Of a DNA stretch of 64,000 bases, positions 54,561-62,700 are shown one piece after another. The position numbers and the translations under genes are program-made. Under the pieces are notes generated by a model. It was not told where the DNA came from. It saw only the letters and a program-made list of their open reading frames with translations, and did not search any database. Source of the DNA: an uncultured Lachnospiraceae bacterium (GTDB lineage: Bacteria > Bacillota > Clostridia > Lachnospirales > Lachnospiraceae); the NCBI GenBank assembly GCA_947176065.1, contig CAMWPB010000002.1, forward strand, positions 1-64,000, given 5' to 3'. The stretch's first letter is position 1; each line of letters starts with the position of its first letter.

Positions 54561-55808
54561 TTAAAGGATGGTGTCCACCATAGATCCCATAGTCGGCACA
54601 TTTACGCCGCTGCCGCCGTTATCGTAGGTCTTCTTGGAAAGGGAATCTCCCTGTGTCGCGTAACGGTAAATCTGGTTCACTCTGTCGGTCATTTTCTCGG
54701 CTGTGGAGTAAGCGCCGGTGAACAGATTCTTGACACCGCTCATATCCGCATCCTTAAATTTCTTTTCGTCGATGGACAATGTCTTGTCGGAGTTGACGGT
54801 AACGCCGATTCGGGCGAAAGCACTTTTATTGCTGCTCACTATGCTCTTTAAGTAGCCGGCCTGGTTGACTACGTTGGAGTTTGCGCTCTTATCTGTGTTA
54901 TTGATCAGGGCATTGTAATCTTCCACAAAGGAGGAGAACGCCTTGTAAACCTCTTCCTTGTTGGTGTTGCTGATATTCATGGAGCCTAATTTCTCAATGG
55001 ATTTGTAAAGTGTATTCGCTGCGGCTGCCGATGAAGCGTCCGTCACGGTTTTGTTTTTATCCTTATCCTTTGTGGAGGATGTGCTCGAGGCGCTTGTCGA
55101 AGAAGAACTGCCTGCGCCCGCATATTTGGCCTTGGAGGAGGTAACGGCTTCGCCGTCGCCTGCAGCCCTGTAAATCTGGCTTGCCTTGTTGACCGCTTTG
55201 TCCGCGAAGGAGCCGATACCGCCAAAGAGCGTTTTCACCGTGGCGCCGTTTCCGTGTTCCGTGTCGGCGAGGGCTTTCTTTATGGTATCCTCGTCGAGTG
55301 ACAGCGTTCTGTCGGAATTCATGGTAATGCCGATCTTGGAGAACAGCTTGTAATTTGAATAGTAGGAGTTGTACAAGGACTCTGCCTGTTTCTGGACGGT
55401 TGTATTTTCACTCTTTGCCGCGTTCTTCATCAGACTGTTATAATCCTTGATAAAGGCGGAAACAGAGTCCGTGATTTTGTCGATATTCTCCTCGCTGCGG
55501 TCATCGTAGTTCAGGGAGCCGAGTGCGGAGGCGGATTTGTAAAGAGCCGCTGCTGAGGAAGCAGAAGCGCTGTCTTTGATTTTACCAGCCTTTTTCTGAT
55601 CGGTTTCTCCGGATTCATCGGCCTTCTGTTTTTCCAGTTTCGCATAGTAAGACTTCAGCATCTTGCCGTAGCTGCCGTTCTTAATTGCGGCATAATCGCC
55701 AAGCAGGGAACTCACCCCGCCGGCATTGTCACCCCCGCTCATGCCGCCGAGCAGCGTAGAGTAAGTGTCTGCCATTCCTGAATTTAAACCATTTAAACTG
55801 ATTCCCAT
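54561..55808 (-). CDS. Protein with two FliD-C-like repeats
   Basis: This 415-residue protein has no signal peptide. Two similar units (~83-215 and ~260-390) each contain a YKS(I/A)..LGS stretch, a F(I/V)xDYN(S/A)L(M/I) helix, a hydrophobic-Gly-Ile-T-x-NSD-x-TLS-hydrophobic-DE strand, LF(G/T)G and an RxAxQIYR-like end. These resemble the C-terminal domain of flagellar cap proteins (FliD). A Ser/Lys-rich linker joins the units. No flagellar gene is in view. AAGGAGGG precedes the start. It may be a secreted filament-associated or cytoplasmic paralogue of unknown role. Confidence 0.8.
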   Translation of the reverse strand: MGISLNGLNSGMADTYSTLLGGMSGGDNAGGVSSLLGDYAAIKNGSYGKMLKSYYAKLEKQKADESGETDQKKAGKIKDSASASSAAALYKSASALGSLNYDDRSEENIDKITDSVSAFIKDYNSLMKNAAKSENTTVQKQAESLYNSYYSNYKLFSKIGITMNSDRTLSLDEDTIKKALADTEHGNGATVKTLFGGIGSFADKAVNKASQIYRAAGDGEAVTSSKAKYAGAGSSSSTSASSTSSTKDKDKNKTVTDASSAAAANTLYKSIEKLGSMNISNTNKEEVYKAFSSFVEDYNALINNTDKSANSNVVNQAGYLKSIVSSNKSAFARIGVTVNSDKTLSIDEKKFKDADMSGVKNLFTGAYSTAEKMTDRVNQIYRYATQGDSLSKKTYDNGGSGVNVPTMGSMVDTIL

Positions 55809-56063
55809 GTCGTTACCCTCCTTGTTATAAAAGTTGACATCCGTGTCATGTATGTGCTTGCCGCAAATTATTCCTATATCTATTATTTCGACTTTTGTGC
55901 GTAATTGTAAAGAGGTTTAATAAAAAATATTTATAAAAATTTTTCTGTTTTTCTTGACTTTATCAACAAAATATGTCAATGGGATTAATTGTTGATAATA
56001 TACAAAAAGAAAAGAAAAAATAGAAGGAAATATAAATAATATAACCACAAATATTTTATATCG
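55809..56063. other. AT-rich intergenic stretch
   Basis: A very AT-rich gap between divergent genes. It carries the ribosome site of the minus-strand FliD-like gene at its left end. I see no gene in it; the PTS promoter follows at 56064. Confidence 0.6.
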
Positions 56064-56092
56064 TTGACATGATTTGTTTAAAATGCTATAGT
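56064..56092 (+). promoter_or_regulatory. Sigma-A promoter for PTS operon
   Basis: TTGACA (56064-56069), 17-base spacer, TATAGT (56087-56092). Expected transcript start is near 56099, giving a leader of ~190 bases before the EIIA gene. Confidence 0.85.
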
Positions 56093-56213
56093 AATTAAAA
56101 TGTATGAAGGGAAAAGTGGTGAAAATGTAAAAATAGAAGGGCTTTCGCGTTTTGCATATATTGCAAAGACCGCAGACGTATAATTTACTGGTGAGAACGC
56201 GGAACACTTATAA

Positions 56214-56240
56214 TCGGGCGCGTAACTGCCCGGCTTTTTT
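56214..56240 (+). terminator. Leader terminator upstream of PTS operon
   Basis: TCGGGC/GCCCGG stem with an 8-base loop, followed by GC and then six T residues. It lies between the promoter and the first gene, so it would cut transcripts short unless read through. It is an attenuator or the end of a small RNA. Confidence 0.65.
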
Positions 56241-56290
56241 ACTATATTATAGACAATTGGGATGGGATTGGATGAGAAAGGAGAGTGTGT

Positions 56291-56788
56291 ATGGGTCTTT
56301 TTAAAAATATTTTCGGGAACGGAAATAAGGATGAAGGGATACCAATCTGTGCGCCCGCAGCCGGGAAGCTGGTTCCGTTAAGTGAGGTCAGTGATCCCAC
56401 GTTTTCGGATGGCATTTTGGGACAGGGGGCGGCAGTTATTCCCACAGGCAATCAGTTTTTCTCGCCTGTGGACGGTACGGTCACTACGGTGTTTCCTACG
56501 GGGCATGCGGCGGCTCTCACCTCTGCGGAGGGGGCGGAGGTGCTGCTGCATATCGGATTGGATACGGTGAAGCTGAACGGGAAACATTTTACCATCCATG
56601 CGGAGGAAGGTCAGCAGGTGAAAAAGGGAGACCTGCTTCTGGAGGCGGATCTGGAACAGATCAAAGCGGAAGGATTTGACATTATCACACCGGTCGTTAT
56701 CTGCAACACAGATGATTTCGCGGAAGTCACGATGGCGGAGGCGCAGGATGTAGAGCCTGGGGACACTATTTTAATTTTAAAGAAATAA
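56291..56788 (+). CDS. crr: PTS glucose-type EIIA component
   Basis: This 165-residue EIIA-Glc-like protein has CAPAAGKLVPLSEVSDPTF, GQGAAVIPTGNQFFSPVDG and the phospho-His site VLLHIGLDTV. It takes phosphate from HPr and passes it to EIIB. The ATG at 56291 follows AAAGGAGA. First gene of an operon that also encodes EI, HPr and EIIBC, so the operon supplies a whole PTS. Confidence 0.93.
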   Translation: MGLFKNIFGNGNKDEGIPICAPAAGKLVPLSEVSDPTFSDGILGQGAAVIPTGNQFFSPVDGTVTTVFPTGHAAALTSAEGAEVLLHIGLDTVKLNGKHFTIHAEEGQQVKKGDLLLEADLEQIKAEGFDIITPVVICNTDDFAEVTMAEAQDVEPGDTILILKK

Positions 56789-56813
56789 GGGTTTTGTTTT
56801 AGCGGAGGTGGGG

Positions 56814-58430
56814 ATGGAAAGATACATTGGAAAGAGCGTGATGAGGGGAATTGCCATAGGCAGGATATACCTTTATAAGAAGGTGGACGTTCAGGTGACG
56901 GATCAGAAAGTGCCGGATGTGGAAGCTGAGCGGGAACGTTTCTTTGCAGCAGTGGAGCAGGCGAAAGCGCAGCTTACGCGGCTCTATGACGAGGCCCTGC
57001 AGAATGTGGGAGAGGAGCACGCCGCTATCTTTGATGTACATAAAATGCTTTTGGAGGATGAGGACTATCTGGAAACTGCCGCAGGGGAGATAGAGAACGG
57101 TTATAATGCGGTGTATGCAGTCGATCAGGCGGGAACCCAATTTGCGGAGCTGTTTGCGGCGATGGACGACGAGTATATGAGAGGGCGGGCGGCGGATATA
57201 CGGGATATTTCCCGGAGGGTGATCCGCATACTTCTGGATCTGCCGGATGAGGAGATCTCTTCGGATGAGCCGGTGGTTCTGGTGGCGGAGGATCTGACGC
57301 CCAGCGAAACGGTGAAGCTTGATAAAAAGAAAATTCTCGGCTTTGTGACCGTGAAAGGTTCGGCAAATTCCCACACGGCGATTCTGGCAAGGAGCATGAA
57401 TCTGCCCGCACTGGTGAACGTGGATATTTCTCTTTCTGATGCGCTGCACGGACAGACCTGTGTGGTGGACGGATTCGAGGGTGAGTTTCTGGTGGAGCCG
57501 GAGGAGGAGATACTGTCCGAAAAGGTTGTGCGGAAAAACCAGTGGGTAGCGGATCTGGAAGCCCTTGAAAAGCTGAAAGGACAGGATAATATCACAAAGA
57601 GCGGAAAGCGGATAGACATCTTTGCGAATATCGGAAACGTGGAAGATGCGGAGGCGGCCTGTGCGGCGGATGCCGGAGGAATCGGCCTTTTCAGAAGTGA
57701 GTTTCTCTATCTGGGCAGAGAGACCTTTCCGTCGGAAGAGGAGCAGTATGCGGCATACAGGGCCGTCCTTGAGAAGATGGAAGGAAAGAAGGTCGTGATC
57801 CGCACACTGGATATCGGAGCGGATAAAAAGGTGGACTATTTTGGGCTGGAGCCGGAGGAAAATCCGGCGCTCGGTTACCGGGCGATCCGTATCTGTCTGG
57901 ACCGGGAGGAGATATTTATCACCCAGCTTCGGGCGCTCTACCGTGCGGCTGCGCATGGTAAGCTGGCAATCATGTTTCCCATGATTATATCTGCGGATGA
58001 GATAAAGCGGATTAAGCAGATCGTGGAGATGGTGAGGGAGGAGCTTGTCAAAGAAGGGAAGTCCGTGGGAGAAGCGGAGCTTGGCATTATGATCGAGACG
58101 CCGGCGGCGGCTGTGATTTCCGACAAGCTGGCGGAGGAGGTGGACTTTTTCAGCATCGGAACAAACGATCTCACACAGTATACGCTGGCGGTAGACCGGC
58201 AGAACCAGAAGCTGGACGGAATTTGCGATACCCATCACGAGGCGCTGCTTCGTCTGATCGAGATGACTGTGAAGAATGCGCATGAGGCAGGTATCTGGGT
58301 GGGAATCTGCGGAGAGCTGGGAGCCGATACGGAGCTGACGGAGTGGTTTTTGAAGATTGGCGTGGATGAGCTGAGTGTAGCGGCATCCGCAGTATTAAAG
58401 GTACGTGGGGCGGTGAGAGCGCTGCCATAA
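56814..58430 (+). CDS. ptsI: PTS enzyme I (phosphoenolpyruvate-protein phosphotransferase)
   Basis: This 538-residue EI transfers phosphate from phosphoenolpyruvate to HPr. Motifs are GIAIGRIYL, the phospho-His region GSANSHTAILARSMNLPALVN, GIGLFRSEFLYL, ALGYRAIRICL, MIETPAAAVISDKLAEEVDFFSIGTNDLTQY and GICGELGAD. It is slightly shorter than the usual ~570 residues. The ATG at 56814 follows GGAGG. It is likely dedicated to this operon, since general ptsHI are often elsewhere. Confidence 0.95.
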   Translation: MERYIGKSVMRGIAIGRIYLYKKVDVQVTDQKVPDVEAERERFFAAVEQAKAQLTRLYDEALQNVGEEHAAIFDVHKMLLEDEDYLETAAGEIENGYNAVYAVDQAGTQFAELFAAMDDEYMRGRAADIRDISRRVIRILLDLPDEEISSDEPVVLVAEDLTPSETVKLDKKKILGFVTVKGSANSHTAILARSMNLPALVNVDISLSDALHGQTCVVDGFEGEFLVEPEEEILSEKVVRKNQWVADLEALEKLKGQDNITKSGKRIDIFANIGNVEDAEAACAADAGGIGLFRSEFLYLGRETFPSEEEQYAAYRAVLEKMEGKKVVIRTLDIGADKKVDYFGLEPEENPALGYRAIRICLDREEIFITQLRALYRAAAHGKLAIMFPMIISADEIKRIKQIVEMVREELVKEGKSVGEAELGIMIETPAAAVISDKLAEEVDFFSIGTNDLTQYTLAVDRQNQKLDGICDTHHEALLRLIEMTVKNAHEAGIWVGICGELGADTELTEWFLKIGVDELSVAASAVLKVRGAVRALP

Positions 58431-58459
58431 CATAAATTAAGGAGGGAGGATATTAAGAA

Positions 58460-58717
58460 ATGAGGGATTTTACTTATGTAATTAAGGATCCGGTGGGGCT
58501 GCATGCCAGACCTGCGGGTCTGCTGGTAAAGAAGGCGGGCGAGTTTACCAGCAGGATTACGATCGAGTCAGGGGGTAAGAGCGCTGAGGCGAAGAAACTG
58601 ATTATGCTGATGGGGCTCGGAATCAAGCAGGGTGCGGAGGTTGTCTGCCGGATTGAGGGCGAGGACGAGGATGCCGCGCACGAAGCGCTCGCAAAATTTT
58701 TTGAAGAAAATTTATAA
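58460..58717 (+). CDS. ptsH: HPr-like phosphocarrier lacking the regulatory Ser46
   Basis: This 85-residue protein has the active site GLHARPAG with His15 in place. Alignment without gaps puts Lys (AAA at 58595-58597) at position 46, where Bacillota HPr has the Ser phosphorylated by HPr kinase (the family KSIMGVM is KKLIMLM here). It can therefore carry phosphate for sugar uptake but not serve CcpA-type repression via Ser46. It lies between ptsI and the EIIBC gene, with a strong GGAGGGAGG ribosome site. Confidence 0.93.
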   Translation: MRDFTYVIKDPVGLHARPAGLLVKKAGEFTSRITIESGGKSAEAKKLIMLMGLGIKQGAEVVCRIEGEDEDAAHEALAKFFEENL

Positions 58718-58738
58718 AATGATGGGGAGGTAGTGCAT

Positions 58739-60214
58739 ATGATGAAATATTTACAGAAACTTGGGAAGTCCCTGATGCTGCCGGTGGCGTGTCTGCCGAT
58801 CTGCGGTATTTTGATGGGAATCGGATATGCGTTGTGTCCTGAAACGATGCAGGGCGGCGACATTGCCGGGACAGGATTTTTAAGCCTTCTGGGATTCTTT
58901 CTTGTGAAGGCGGGCGGTGCCTTAATTGACAATATGGCATGGCTTTTCGTTATCGGCGTAGGCGTTGGAATGGCGGATGACCATGACGGCACGGCAGGTC
59001 TTGCGGCATTGGCTTCCTGGCTGATGATGACGAATCTGCTGGCTGTCGGCACAGTGACGACGCTGATGCCCTCCGTTGCGGATAATGCGAACAAGTCGCT
59101 TGCTTTCGCGAAAATAGCAAATCCGTTTATCGGTATTCTGGCAGGTATCATCGGAGCGAGCTGCTACAACAAATTTAAGTCCACGAAGCTGCCGGATTGG
59201 CTTTCCTTCTTCAGCGGCAAGCGCTGTGTAGCTATAGTATCGGGCGTGGTATCCATCGTGGCATCAGCGATTCTGCTGTTTGTATGGCCCGTTGTGTTCG
59301 GCGCGCTGATTGCAGTAGGTCAGGGTATTGTCGGAATGGGCGCGGTAGGTGCAGGTATCTACGCTTTCCTGAACCGTCTGCTGATTCCTACAGGTCTGCA
59401 CCATGCACTGAACAATGTGTTCTGGTTTGACACCATTGGTCTCGGTGATCTGACCCATTTCTGGGCGGGCGAGACCAGCGCGGATGTATCCTGGAGTCTT
59501 GGTATGTATATGTCGGGATTCTTCCCCTGCATGATGTTCGGTATTCCCGGTGCGGCGCTGGCTATGATTCATACGGCAAAGAGCGATAAGAAGAAAGTGG
59601 CTATCGGCCTGGTGGCTTCTGCGGCTGTCTGCTCCTTTGTATGTGGCGTTACGGAGCCTTTCGAGTTTGGTTTCATGTTCCTTGCACCGGTTCTGTATCT
59701 GATTTATGCGCTGCTTTACGGTATCTTTACGACGATCACCGTACTGCTCGGCTTCCGTGCAGGCTTCAGTTTCTCGGCAGGCGCGACGGATTTGGTTTTC
59801 TCGGCGTTCCTTCCTGCAGCAGATAAAACATGGATGATCCTTCCTCTGGGCATTGCGGCTTTTGTGGTATTCTATGTGGTGTTCCGCTTCGCTATCGTGA
59901 AGTTTGACTTAAAGACACCCGGCAGAGAGGATGACGATGTGGAGGCGGAGAAGAAGGCGGTTCTTTCCAACAGTGATTTCGCGGAAGTGGCTGCCATCAT
60001 TCTGGAAGGCCTTGGCGGCAAGGGTAATGTGAAGTCCCTTGACAACTGCATTACAAGACTCCGTCTGGAAATCAACGATTACACACAGGTGGACGAAAAG
60101 AAGATAAAATCTGCGGGAGTGGCTGGTGTTATGAGACCCAGCAAAACTGCGGTGCAGGTAATTGTGGGAACCAAGGTGCAGTTTGTGGCGGATGAGATGA
60201 AGAAGATGCTGTAA
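58739..60214 (+). CDS. PTS glucose/N-acetylglucosamine-type EIIBC
   Basis: This 491-residue permease has ~10 membrane segments in the EIIC part (LPVACLPICGILMGIGYAL, PTGLHHALNNVFWFD, GVTEPFEFGFMFLAPVLYLI) and a C-terminal EIIB domain with the phospho-Cys site SLDNCITRLRLEINDY. It imports and phosphorylates a hexose or amino-hexose using the EIIA encoded upstream. ATG 58739 has GGAGG eight bases away; ATG 58742 is also possible. Confidence 0.92.
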   Translation: MMKYLQKLGKSLMLPVACLPICGILMGIGYALCPETMQGGDIAGTGFLSLLGFFLVKAGGALIDNMAWLFVIGVGVGMADDHDGTAGLAALASWLMMTNLLAVGTVTTLMPSVADNANKSLAFAKIANPFIGILAGIIGASCYNKFKSTKLPDWLSFFSGKRCVAIVSGVVSIVASAILLFVWPVVFGALIAVGQGIVGMGAVGAGIYAFLNRLLIPTGLHHALNNVFWFDTIGLGDLTHFWAGETSADVSWSLGMYMSGFFPCMMFGIPGAALAMIHTAKSDKKKVAIGLVASAAVCSFVCGVTEPFEFGFMFLAPVLYLIYALLYGIFTTITVLLGFRAGFSFSAGATDLVFSAFLPAADKTWMILPLGIAAFVVFYVVFRFAIVKFDLKTPGREDDDVEAEKKAVLSNSDFAEVAAIILEGLGGKGNVKSLDNCITRLRLEINDYTQVDEKKIKSAGVAGVMRPSKTAVQVIVGTKVQFVADEMKKML

Positions 60215-60239
60215 GCTGGCCGGAAAATCGTGAGTTTAA

Positions 60240-60267
60240 GGGCAGTCTCTTGGGAGGCTGCCCTTTT
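60240..60267 (+). terminator. Terminator of PTS operon
   Basis: GGGCAGTCTC/GGGAGGCTGCCC stem (one G-T pair), loop TTGG, followed by TTTTC. It sits between convergent genes. Confidence 0.8.
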
Positions 60268-60274
60268 CTGCGGT

Positions 60275-60472
60275 CTAATCCTCGATTTTACAGTGATTAA
60301 CGGCATAATCAAGAAATATGCCGATTAATTCATTGCGGCTGTGACCGGTTCTGGCAGAAATGGCATCAATGTTTTCGACGAGTTCTTCCTTGATTCTGAT
60401 AGAAAAAGTTTTGTATCCATCATTTCCTTTGTATTTTTTCGGTCTAATTATCAACTTATCATCATCAGACAT
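60275..60472 (-). CDS. Ribbon-helix-helix DNA-binding protein
   Basis: This 65-residue protein has KTFSIRIKEELVENIDAISA followed by TGHSRNELIGIFLDYAV. That is a beta-strand and two helices in the CopG/Arc pattern. Such small proteins repress their own or neighbouring genes as dimers. GAGGTGA precedes the ATG. It is divergent from the lipoprotein gene at 60613, with a cluster of palindromic half-sites between them that is its likely operator. Confidence 0.8.
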   Translation of the reverse strand: MSDDDKLIIRPKKYKGNDGYKTFSIRIKEELVENIDAISARTGHSRNELIGIFLDYAVNHCKIED

Positions 60473-60547
60473 AGAGTCACCTCAACTTTTCATTTCCGAA
60501 ATTCCTTTCCCATTAACATATATTTTAATATTGAAACACATCCTAAA

Positions 60548-60583
60548 ATATGTTATAAATATATGTTATATAAGATAACATAT
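60548..60583. promoter_or_regulatory. Operator-like palindrome cluster
   Basis: ATATGTTAT (60561-60569) and ATAACATAT (60575-60583) form a perfect dyad with a 5-base centre. A third half-site ATATGTTATA lies at 60548, 13 bases away, and an inverted one (AACATAT) near 60516. A ribbon-helix-helix gene is adjacent. Confidence 0.65.
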
Positions 60584-60612
60584 ATTTATACGGTGAGAGA
60601 AAGGGAGAAAGT

Positions 60613-61863
60613 ATGAGAAAACTAATCAAAATTGCCACGTGGGTGGGCATGCTGATAATTGGGATGTTCAGTTTAGCCGCCTGTGGGCACAAAGTGGCGG
60701 ATGAGGAACAGGTCAGGCAGGAATTGGAAACGAACAGTCAGTTTCGGTTTTTGGGAGAAGACGAGCAGATTGAGGAAGTTGTGATTGAAAAGCGCCAGAC
60801 AGATAAAGAACAGAAGACGGATACGGTTTGGTGTACTGTCACAACAAGCGATGCAGAGGCATCCTGTCAAAAAGAGGTGGTTCTTACCTATGGCTTGCAT
60901 GATAAAACAGGATGGGTTTTGGATGATATAGATGTGGCATCCAGAGATGAGTGGGTTATGACTCCGCTAAAGGGTGTTGAAGACAGTGATCTGCCGGCTT
61001 TGCTTTCCGGTCAGGCATTGGTCATAGAGGATGAAGAATGGCTGATGATACGGGAAAGTCTGTTAAATATAAAAATAGAGAACCAGCAAACCAATCTGGA
61101 ACAAAAAACGGATCAGGTAACTGTTTCTTTCGTTCTTGATGATAAATTGGAAAGGGCAGAAGGAAAAATAGAGGTGGTATTTGTTTTTGATCAGGAGTGG
61201 AAATTTGATTCTGTAATTTCCATGGATGATTTTTCGGTATCTATGAAAGAAGAGTATGCTTTACATGTTTCTGACGACGATCTGATCAGTAAAGTGACGG
61301 AAAAGGAACTTTCGATTGGAAAGACAAAGCAGACAGTCCCCGTCGAAAAGGCGGAAATATCGGATTTTAAGGTGGTTGAACAGAAAACAGAATCGAAGGG
61401 AAACAGGCAAATATATGAGTGCAGCTACAAAGTGAATCAGTTTGGGAGTGTGCTAGAGGCTGCATCAGAAATTATCTATACCTATCAGGAGGGAGCCGGT
61501 TGGAACGGTTCGGTAAAGCAAACGGTATCCGACATAATTTCATCAGATATTGCAGGTAATTGGGCTGGAACTTACGTTTATATCAGTAAAAAGAATGCGG
61601 AATTACATATATCAGAAATAGAGGATGACGGTAGGGTAACGGCTACCTATAGCTTTGATGAGGGAAGTTATGCGTTATCCGGCACATGGGATCGAAAAAG
61701 CCTTAAATTGCAATTGGAAGCAGGGGAGTGGATTGAGAAACCTGATAAAATCCGTTTCCATAATGATAAGGATAACATGATCGGAGAGTTAGTCCTGGAA
61801 AAAGAACGATTAGAGGTGAATACAGGACAAGGGTTGATCTATTTTACAAAGGAAGGAGAGTGA
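60613..61863 (+). CDS. Lipoprotein with three internal repeats
   Basis: This 416-residue protein has signal sequence and lipobox LAAC. The mature protein contains three related ~80-residue units (starting near 32, 122 and 218). Each begins with an Asp/Glu-Leu stretch, has an exposed QxT-x3-QKTD-type turn and ends in an aromatic Trp-containing strand (GWVLDDI, EWKFDSV, GWNGSV). A C-terminal beta-rich domain (IAGNWAGTYVYISKK) closes it. The repeats look like domains seen in other Lachnospiraceae surface proteins; I cannot give a name. It is followed by a membrane protein gene with an eight-base gap. Confidence 0.8.
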   Translation: MRKLIKIATWVGMLIIGMFSLAACGHKVADEEQVRQELETNSQFRFLGEDEQIEEVVIEKRQTDKEQKTDTVWCTVTTSDAEASCQKEVVLTYGLHDKTGWVLDDIDVASRDEWVMTPLKGVEDSDLPALLSGQALVIEDEEWLMIRESLLNIKIENQQTNLEQKTDQVTVSFVLDDKLERAEGKIEVVFVFDQEWKFDSVISMDDFSVSMKEEYALHVSDDDLISKVTEKELSIGKTKQTVPVEKAEISDFKVVEQKTESKGNRQIYECSYKVNQFGSVLEAASEIIYTYQEGAGWNGSVKQTVSDIISSDIAGNWAGTYVYISKKNAELHISEIEDDGRVTATYSFDEGSYALSGTWDRKSLKLQLEAGEWIEKPDKIRFHNDKDNMIGELVLEKERLEVNTGQGLIYFTKEGE

Positions 61864-61870
61864 AAGTAAT

Positions 61871-62629
61871 ATGGGATACATTGGTGCGAGATATGACTTA
61901 AATAAATGCTATCGTTTCAATGAATATAACGAAGCGATAGCATATGCAAAGAAAAATATGGAGATAGAAGGCGTTAGGGAACAATATCAAAAGCTGCTCG
62001 CGGAAAAAGACAACTATGTTCAGGATATAAAGGGCATAACAGAACCTGAAAAAGAGAACGAAGACAAAAAATATACTGATTGGGGAAATTGGATCAGGAA
62101 AAAGAATCTGTGTGTCAGGATTACAATAGGATTTGTCATCATGACGGTTATAAATATGGTGCTTGGCGGCGTTTTGCCTTTTGCGTTACATACGCTCATC
62201 ATGAAATTAAGCTTATTTCTGTTTATACTGATTCCTGCATCAGCCGTTACGAAAGTGGGACAGATCATATCTGAAAGAGCATATTATAAGTATATGGAAC
62301 CAATAGGAAATAGAATACGGATCAGAAATAACAATTTTGCAGAATATGCTCGAGCATGTAATCAGACAATAGATGATCTGTTTCTTATGTCGCTTGAACC
62401 GGCACACCGGGAAATGGTAATGATGCGCAGGGAACAGGCAAAACAGCATGAAGAAATGATGCGTATGGAGAAAGAGCGCCTGAAACTGGAAAAGGAGCGT
62501 ATTCGCATTGAAAAAGAACGTCAGGTGGATGCCAGAAATGCGAATGAGGAGGCCAGACGTACAAGAGAAGCACAGGAGCGGCTGCTCAGGATAGAAGAAG
62601 ACAGGGAAATCCGTTATAAGTGTCGATAA
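61871..62629 (+). CDS. Membrane protein with C-terminal coiled coil, unknown function
   Basis: This 252-residue protein has a charged N-terminal ~85 residues and two membrane segments (ITIGFVIMTVINMVLGGVLPF, LIMKLSLFLFILIPASAV). A long Glu/Arg/Lys coiled coil fills the last ~75 residues (KERLKLEKERIRIEKERQVD). Good ribosome site GGAGAG. Part of an operon with the triple-repeat lipoprotein. No family recognised. Confidence 0.75.
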   Translation: MGYIGARYDLNKCYRFNEYNEAIAYAKKNMEIEGVREQYQKLLAEKDNYVQDIKGITEPEKENEDKKYTDWGNWIRKKNLCVRITIGFVIMTVINMVLGGVLPFALHTLIMKLSLFLFILIPASAVTKVGQIISERAYYKYMEPIGNRIRIRNNNFAEYARACNQTIDDLFLMSLEPAHREMVMMRREQAKQHEEMMRMEKERLKLEKERIRIEKERQVDARNANEEARRTREAQERLLRIEEDREIRYKCR

Positions 62630-62641
62630 GAGAGATAATAT

Positions 62642-62672
62642 AAAAGGTGTCTGCTTTATAGGGACACCTTTT
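62642..62672 (+). terminator. Terminator after coiled-coil membrane gene
   Basis: AAAAGGTGTC/GACACCTTTT perfect 10-bp stem with an 11-base loop; the right arm ends in TTTT. Confidence 0.75.
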
Positions 62673-62700
62673 GCCATGGATAAACGGAAAGGAATGACAA

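Noticed and set aside
54561..55808. Naming the gene fliD
   Set aside because: No N-terminal FliD domain, two copies of the C-like unit and no flagellar neighbours.
56799..58283. 494-codon open frame on the minus strand
   Set aside because: Shadow of ptsI, which is unmistakable on the plus strand.
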